Positions 11,909-15,506 of a stretch of 15,506 nt of DNA are shown piece by piece. The first letter of the stretch is position 1. The number at the start of each line of letters is the position of its first letter. Position numbers and translations under genes: made by a program. The notes beneath the pieces were generated by a model. That model was not told where the DNA came from. It did not search any database and saw nothing but the letters and a program-made list of their open reading frames with translations. The DNA is from Desulfobacteraceae bacterium (lineage in GTDB: Bacteria; Desulfobacterota; DSM-4660; Desulfatiglandales; Desulfatiglandaceae). The stretch spans positions 1 through 15,506 of the forward strand of contig JAUUWD010000002.1 in NCBI GenBank assembly GCA_030589225.1. Direction: 5' to 3'.

Positions 11909-13977
11909 AATTTTGATAGATCAGCAACACTCAAAAATAGGCGGCTGAGATGCTGCAGGACCCCTATCCTGTTTGCTTTCAATGCCTCGTTTTCTTTTGT
12001 CAGGATTTCCACCCCATCAAAAAACTCATTCACAGGCTTCCTGAGCCTAACCATGAGGTCAAGAGCCTTGTAATAGTCCATTCTTTCCAGATATTCATGG
12101 ACATTGTCCTTAAGCGCCTGATATGCCTCCCACAAATCAGATTCACAGGTTTCCCTGAACAATACAGGGTCTACCTCAAATGGTTTTACCTGTTTCTTGA
12201 GTATGTTGGTTACCCTCTTAAAGGTCAGGGCCAATTCTTGAAACTCTCTTGACTCAGAAGCAAATTTCTTGAGCTGGTCAATCCTTGAGCGCAGTTCATT
12301 GATCCGATCGAACTTAACCGATATAACGGCCTCAATCAGATCGGTCTTATAACCCGAACGTAACATCAACTGTTTATATCGTTCTCTGAAAAAGGCTGAC
12401 ACCTTGGCAAATACCCGGTCACTGTCAAACTCGATCTCGTCACGCAAGACAGAGAGACCTTTTGCAATGAACTCCTTAAGGGACAGGTCCCACCCCATGT
12501 CTTCTATAACCCGGATGATGGCCAGGGAATGTCTGCGAAGGGCAAAAGGATCCGCAGTGCCTGACGGTTCCAAGCCAACAGCAAAACAGCCGACAATTGT
12601 ATCCATGCGGTCTGCCAGGCCAACAACGGCCCCAATTTTGGAAGTGGGAAGCTGGCCCTCTGCCCTTGCGGGGAGGTAGTGTTCATAAATTCCCAAACAC
12701 ACTTCTTCCGGCATGCCTTCCAGCCGAGCATACTCTCTGCCCATTACACCCTGAAGGCTTGGAAACTCTGTGACCATATGGGTAACGAGATCACATTTAC
12801 ACAATCTGGCAGTAGTTTCTACATCACCAACCTTGTCAGAAAGCACTTTTTCAGCAAGGTACCCGGCCAGTCTTGTAAAACGCTGAACCTTTGCATAGGA
12901 AGTCCCCAGATCGGCCTGATAGATAACCCTTTTCAGATCATCGAGCCGATCGCCGAGCATCCGTTTTCGATCCTCTCTAAAAAAGAAGTCAGCATCAGAA
13001 AGCCTGGCGCGCAAGACCCGTTCATGACCTCTCCGAACCACAGATTCATCCCTTACAACAGTGTTGTTAATGGCCACAAAATTCGGCATTAGTTGGGCGT
13101 TCTCATCATAGATTGCAAAATATTTCTGATGCTCTTTCATTGCCGTTACCAGAACAGGACCGGGGAGATCTAAAAAAGCCTCATCAAAACTGCCACAAAC
13201 CGCAGAAGGGTGTTCCACTAAATTTGCCACTGTTTTCACCAACTCCGGGTCCTGGGCAGGCCTTCCACCAACTCTTCTGGCTGCATCCCCTGCCACTTGC
13301 TCCACGATTTCTTCTCTTTCCTGCTGGTCGATTATGACGAAGCTCTTCTCCATTTTTCTAAGATAGTCCCGAACGTCTGAGACTTCTTTTATTTCAGGTG
13401 CCATAAACCGATGTCCCCGGGTAGTATTACTGCTCCTTACACCTGCCATCTCAAAGGGGATCACCTCACCGTTCAAAAGGGCCAACACCCATTGTACTGG
13501 CCGGACAAACGCATAGCCAATGTTCCCCCAACGCATGGACTTAGGCCAGGAAATATCAGCGAAGAGTTTCGGCAAGACCTCAGCTAAGATATCCTCAGTG
13601 GGTCTCCCGGGAATCCGGCGTTTTACGTATAGATATTCCCCTTTTGGCGTGTTTACGCATTCCATTTCCTCAACGGAAACTCCCTGCCTTTGCGCAAAAC
13701 CAATGGCGGCCTTAGTTGGCTTTCCTTCTTTATCATAGGCTACACTCTTCGGAGGACCCGTGTTCTCCTGGACTAAATCCTTCTGTCTTTCCGAAACGCC
13801 TTCCCCTATGAGCACCAGTCGCCTGGGTGTTCCATAAGTGCGCAGGTTGCCTGTTATTTCAATCCGGTTTTCTCTTAAACAGGCTTCTGCCAGCCGCCTC
13901 AACTCATTTAATCCTTCCTCCAGGTAAGCTGAGGGGATCTCCTCTGTTCCAATTTCTAAAAGCAGTTCAGCACCCAT
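11899..13977 (-). CDS. glyS: Glycyl-tRNA synthetase beta subunit
   Basis: A 692-residue beta subunit of the bacterial alpha2-beta2 glycyl-tRNA synthetase, close to E. coli GlyS (689 aa). It binds tRNA-Gly and is needed for charging together with GlyQ. The N-terminal LLLEIGTEEIPSAYL (5-19) is the family hallmark. KEHQKYFAIYD (281-291), RARLSDADFFFREDR (323-337) and the ADRMDTIVGCF / PSGTADPFALRR segments (455-482) follow, and the last 150 residues form the helical DALR-type anticodon-binding domain. I choose ATG at 13977 because the alternative ATG at 13992 lies inside the heptamer repeat and has no ribosome site; the choice is not certain. It follows glyQ by 46 bp, almost all heptamer repeat, and would be cotranscribed. 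Confidence 0.95.
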   Translation of the reverse strand: MGAELLLEIGTEEIPSAYLEEGLNELRRLAEACLRENRIEITGNLRTYGTPRRLVLIGEGVSERQKDLVQENTGPPKSVAYDKEGKPTKAAIGFAQRQGVSVEEMECVNTPKGEYLYVKRRIPGRPTEDILAEVLPKLFADISWPKSMRWGNIGYAFVRPVQWVLALLNGEVIPFEMAGVRSSNTTRGHRFMAPEIKEVSDVRDYLRKMEKSFVIIDQQEREEIVEQVAGDAARRVGGRPAQDPELVKTVANLVEHPSAVCGSFDEAFLDLPGPVLVTAMKEHQKYFAIYDENAQLMPNFVAINNTVVRDESVVRRGHERVLRARLSDADFFFREDRKRMLGDRLDDLKRVIYQADLGTSYAKVQRFTRLAGYLAEKVLSDKVGDVETTARLCKCDLVTHMVTEFPSLQGVMGREYARLEGMPEEVCLGIYEHYLPARAEGQLPTSKIGAVVGLADRMDTIVGCFAVGLEPSGTADPFALRRHSLAIIRVIEDMGWDLSLKEFIAKGLSVLRDEIEFDSDRVFAKVSAFFRERYKQLMLRSGYKTDLIEAVISVKFDRINELRSRIDQLKKFASESREFQELALTFKRVTNILKKQVKPFEVDPVLFRETCESDLWEAYQALKDNVHEYLERMDYYKALDLMVRLRKPVNEFFDGVEILTKENEALKANRIGVLQHLSRLFLSVADLSKFSI

Positions 13978-13984
13978 ATTTTTT

Positions 13985-14040
13985 CTCGTCATTAGTCATT
14001 GGTCATTTGTCAACAGTCAATTGTCAATCGTCAATAGTCA
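13985..14040. repeat. Tandem heptamer array (8 x 7 bp, TGACNAT on the minus strand) between glyQ and glyS
   Basis: Read on the minus strand, eight consecutive 7-base units all start TGAC: TGACTAT, TGACGAT, TGACAAT, TGACTGT, TGACAAA, TGACCAA, TGACTAA, TGACGAG. The first units encode the last residues (TIDD) and the TGA stop of glyQ; the last reaches the glyS start. Because 7 is not a multiple of 3, TGA occurs in every frame within three units. Confidence 0.85.
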
Positions 14041-14896
14041 AAGGGTATCCCATTTCCTCTCTCTGAACCAAATAATTCTTTGCAGCAAGACGCGCCAGAT
14101 TTCTGATACGATCAATGTAATGGGTTCTTTCTGTCACACTGATTGCCCCTCTGGCGTCCAGGATATTAAATGTATGCGAACACTTGAGGCAATAATCATA
14201 GGCCGGCAGGACCAGCCCTTTCTCAGAGAGTTTGATGGATTCTCTCTCTTGCATACCAAACATCTTTACAAGCATATCCACATCAGCCATCTCAAAATTA
14301 TACACAGACAGTTCCCATTCCCCTTTTTTATGGACATCTCCATATGTCAACTGATCATTCCACATGAGATCAAATACGTTCTCTTTATCCTGTAAATACA
14401 TGGATATTCTTTCCAACCCGTAAGTAATCTCTACAGAAATTGGATCCAGCCTGATGCTGCCCGCCTGTTGAAAATATGTAAACTGGGTGATCTCCATACC
14501 ATCAAGCCATACCTCCCATCCAAGGCCCGAAGCACCTACGGTGGGGGATTCCCAGTCATCCTCAACAAACCGTATGTCGTGATCTAAAGGATCGACCCCA
14601 AGGGCATTTAAACTCCCGAGATAGATATCCTGTATATCAATGGGAGAGGGCTTAATGATCACCTGGTACTGGTAATAATGACCCAAACGGTTCGGGTTTT
14701 CGCCGTATCTGCCATCAGTGGGACGTCTGGAAGGTTCCACATAAGCAACAGACCATGGTTCCGGACCCAATACCCTTAACAGGGTCGCAGGATTAAAGGT
14801 TCCGGCCCCCACCTCAAGGTCATAAGGCTGCTGGATCACACAGCCATAATTGGCCCAGAATTTTTCAAGGGCCATAATAAGTTCTTGGAAATTCAT
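14024..14896 (-). CDS. glyQ: Glycyl-tRNA synthetase alpha subunit
   Basis: A 290-residue alpha subunit that carries the class II catalytic core of the tetrameric glycyl-tRNA synthetase and makes glycyl-adenylate. The sequence follows E. coli GlyQ closely from [17 protein letters not shown] (3-19) through [18 protein letters not shown] (53-70), [16 protein letters not shown] (81-96), [20 protein letters not shown] (122-141), [12 protein letters not shown] (156-167) and [11 protein letters not shown] (247-257). ATG at 14896 is supported by GGAGG eight bases upstream; a 40-residue upstream extension does not resemble the family. The last residues LTIDD and the stop derive from the heptamer array, replacing the native tail (E. 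coli ends about 13 residues later). That tail is variable in the family, so function is probably kept. Confidence 0.96.
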   Translation of the reverse strand: MNFQELIMALEKFWANYGCVIQQPYDLEVGAGTFNPATLLRVLGPEPWSVAYVEPSRRPTDGRYGENPNRLGHYYQYQVIIKPSPIDIQDIYLGSLNALGVDPLDHDIRFVEDDWESPTVGASGLGWEVWLDGMEITQFTYFQQAGSIRLDPISVEITYGLERISMYLQDKENVFDLMWNDQLTYGDVHKKGEWELSVYNFEMADVDMLVKMFGMQERESIKLSEKGLVLPAYDYCLKCSHTFNILDARGAISVTERTHYIDRIRNLARLAAKNYLVQREEMGYPLTIDD

Positions 14897-15113
14897 AAAT
14901 TCCCTCCGGCGCAACGCTGTCCTGAACAAGAAAAAATGTCCATTCTGTATATTGTGAATCAAAGTCAACCCAGACTCGGAAGGTGGGACGTTACCACCCG
15001 AACAGCCGGTTGTCAAGATAGGCTTAGACGCTGCCAGGACTAAGTCATTTAAAGAGATAATACATTGAATAGATAGAACTTATTTGCTTATTTATTTTTC
15101 TAAAAATCTGAAG

Positions 15114-15258
15114 CTCGAAATCCGAAACCCGAAACAAATACGAATGACATAAATCCTAAATTCAAAAAAATGCCAAAATCCTGTAAATATTGTATAAGCT
15201 CCCGAAATGTTTTGGTCATTTGATATTCGAATTTCGATATTCGGATTTCGGATTTGAG
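15114..15258. repeat. Foldback of CGAAATC/CGAATTTCG-type words
   Basis: The left arm (15114-15157) is built of CTCGAAATCCGAAACCCG-type words. The right arm (15211-15258) is roughly its reverse complement: GATATTCGAATTTCGATATT then CGGATTTCGGATTTGAG. An inner pair, ATGCCAAAA and TTTTGGTCAT, extends the dyad. The transcript could fold into a long imperfect hairpin. No target duplication is seen. Confidence 0.5.
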
Positions 15259-15343
15259 TTCCGTTATTGGCAGAGCGAATCCTCCAGGTTTGACCAAGTT
15301 AGAGTCTACTTTGACGTTACCGTGGGGTCATCCAGCAACCATA

Positions 15344-15372
15344 TTGACACCCACCTAATGCTTCCATATACT
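15344..15372 (+). promoter_or_regulatory. Sigma-70 promoter of nth
   Basis: TTGACA (15344-15349, full consensus), 17 bases, then TATACT (15367-15372, five of six). The predicted start near 15379 leaves a leader of about 20 bases before the nth ATG, with AAAGG just upstream of it. Confidence 0.8.
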
Positions 15373-15398
15373 TAATCACTCTACACAAAGGTTATGCT

Positions 15399-15506
15399 AT
15401 GGAAAATTCAGGAAAAAAGAAGGAACGGGTGAAACATATCTTTGAGATACTGGACCCCCTCTATACCCAGGAGAAAACATCCCTCAAATACAGGACTCCT
15501 TTTCAG
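15399..15506 (+). CDS. nth: Endonuclease III, N-terminal fragment cut by the window end
   Basis: Thirty-six codons are present and the frame is open at the window edge. The protein begins MENSGKKKERVKHIFEILDP and reaches LKYRTPFQ, which aligns with the start of endonuclease III (E. coli: ELNFSSPFELLIAVLLSAQ). That enzyme is a DNA glycosylase/AP lyase with an iron-sulfur cluster that removes oxidised pyrimidines. The helix-hairpin-helix motif, catalytic Lys and Asp and the cluster cysteines lie beyond the window. A near-consensus promoter and a short leader precede it. Identification rests on a short stretch, so a related HhH-GPD glycosylase such as MutY-type is possible but less likely. Confidence 0.75.
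   Translation, partial: MENSGKKKERVKHIFEILDPLYTQEKTSLKYRTPFQ

Larger units (their letters stand above)
15017..15398. other. Intergenic region between divergent glyQ and nth
   Basis: It holds an AT-rich stretch, a foldback of CGAAATCCGAAA-type words (15114-15258) and the nth promoter (15344-15372). No gene, RNA gene or clear glyQ promoter is seen. Confidence 0.6.

Noticed and set aside
13985..14040. CRISPR array.
   Set aside because: Units are 7 bases and adjacent, without spacers; no cas genes are present.
14960..15000. T-box-like word GGGTGGTAACG followed by GTCCC upstream of glyQ (minus strand).
   Set aside because: The TGG-containing core resembles the T-box antiterminator, but the conserved ACCGCG part is missing, the word is explained by a simple GGTGG/CCACC hairpin, no terminator alternative or specifier stem is visible, and T-boxes are uncommon in this group.

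Overview
The window reads as a chromosomal segment of a Gram-negative, probably anaerobic bacterium of the Desulfobacterota (former Deltaproteobacteria). The evidence is lipid A genes (lpxC, lpxK), a heptose phosphatase (gmhB), split glycyl-tRNA synthetase genes (glyQ, glyS), an NtrY-type kinase beside a DUF4390 gene, and an acyl-CoA dehydrogenase. The taxon is an inference from gene families; no rRNA is present.

Layout. 1-410 is noncoding and repeat-bearing. 411-1643 (+) is an AmpG-type muropeptide permease. 1644-2356 is a repeat-rich gap between convergent genes with a possible gene remnant. A leftward series follows: lpxC (10159-9230), DUF4390 (8979-8395), NtrY-like kinase (8204-5970), lpxK (5832-4720), gmhB (4698-4117), a 56-residue Trm112/YcaR-like protein (3841-3671) and an acyl-CoA dehydrogenase (3571-2357). 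mltA (10618-11823, +) diverges from lpxC and converges on glyS (13977-11899), which follows glyQ (14896-14024). The 5' end of nth (endonuclease III) starts at 15399 behind a near-consensus sigma-70 promoter.

Function. Most genes serve the cell envelope. LpxC and LpxK make lipid A, GmhB supplies heptose for the LPS core, and MltA releases anhydromuropeptides that AmpG would import. LpxC has a consensus-like sigma-54 promoter with a 20-bp dyad about 118 bp upstream of the predicted start, so an enhancer-binding activator probably sets the committed step of lipid A synthesis. The NtrY-like kinase two genes downstream has no response regulator gene beside it.

The most distinctive content is intergenic. 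There are three copies of a small non-autonomous transposon with ~23-bp terminal inverted repeats starting GTAA and 8-bp target duplications (perfect in two copies, 6/8 in the third), as expected for an IS66-derived MITE. One copy supplies the stop codon of gmhB and another landed next to the -10 box of mltA. A second inverted-repeat element (8277-8392) shares its core with a longer relative at the window start. Several degenerate short-word arrays (TGACNAT, CTAAAGTGA and others) sit between genes and reach into gene ends, supplying stop codons. The acyl-CoA dehydrogenase lacks the catalytic glutamate at both positions used by the family.
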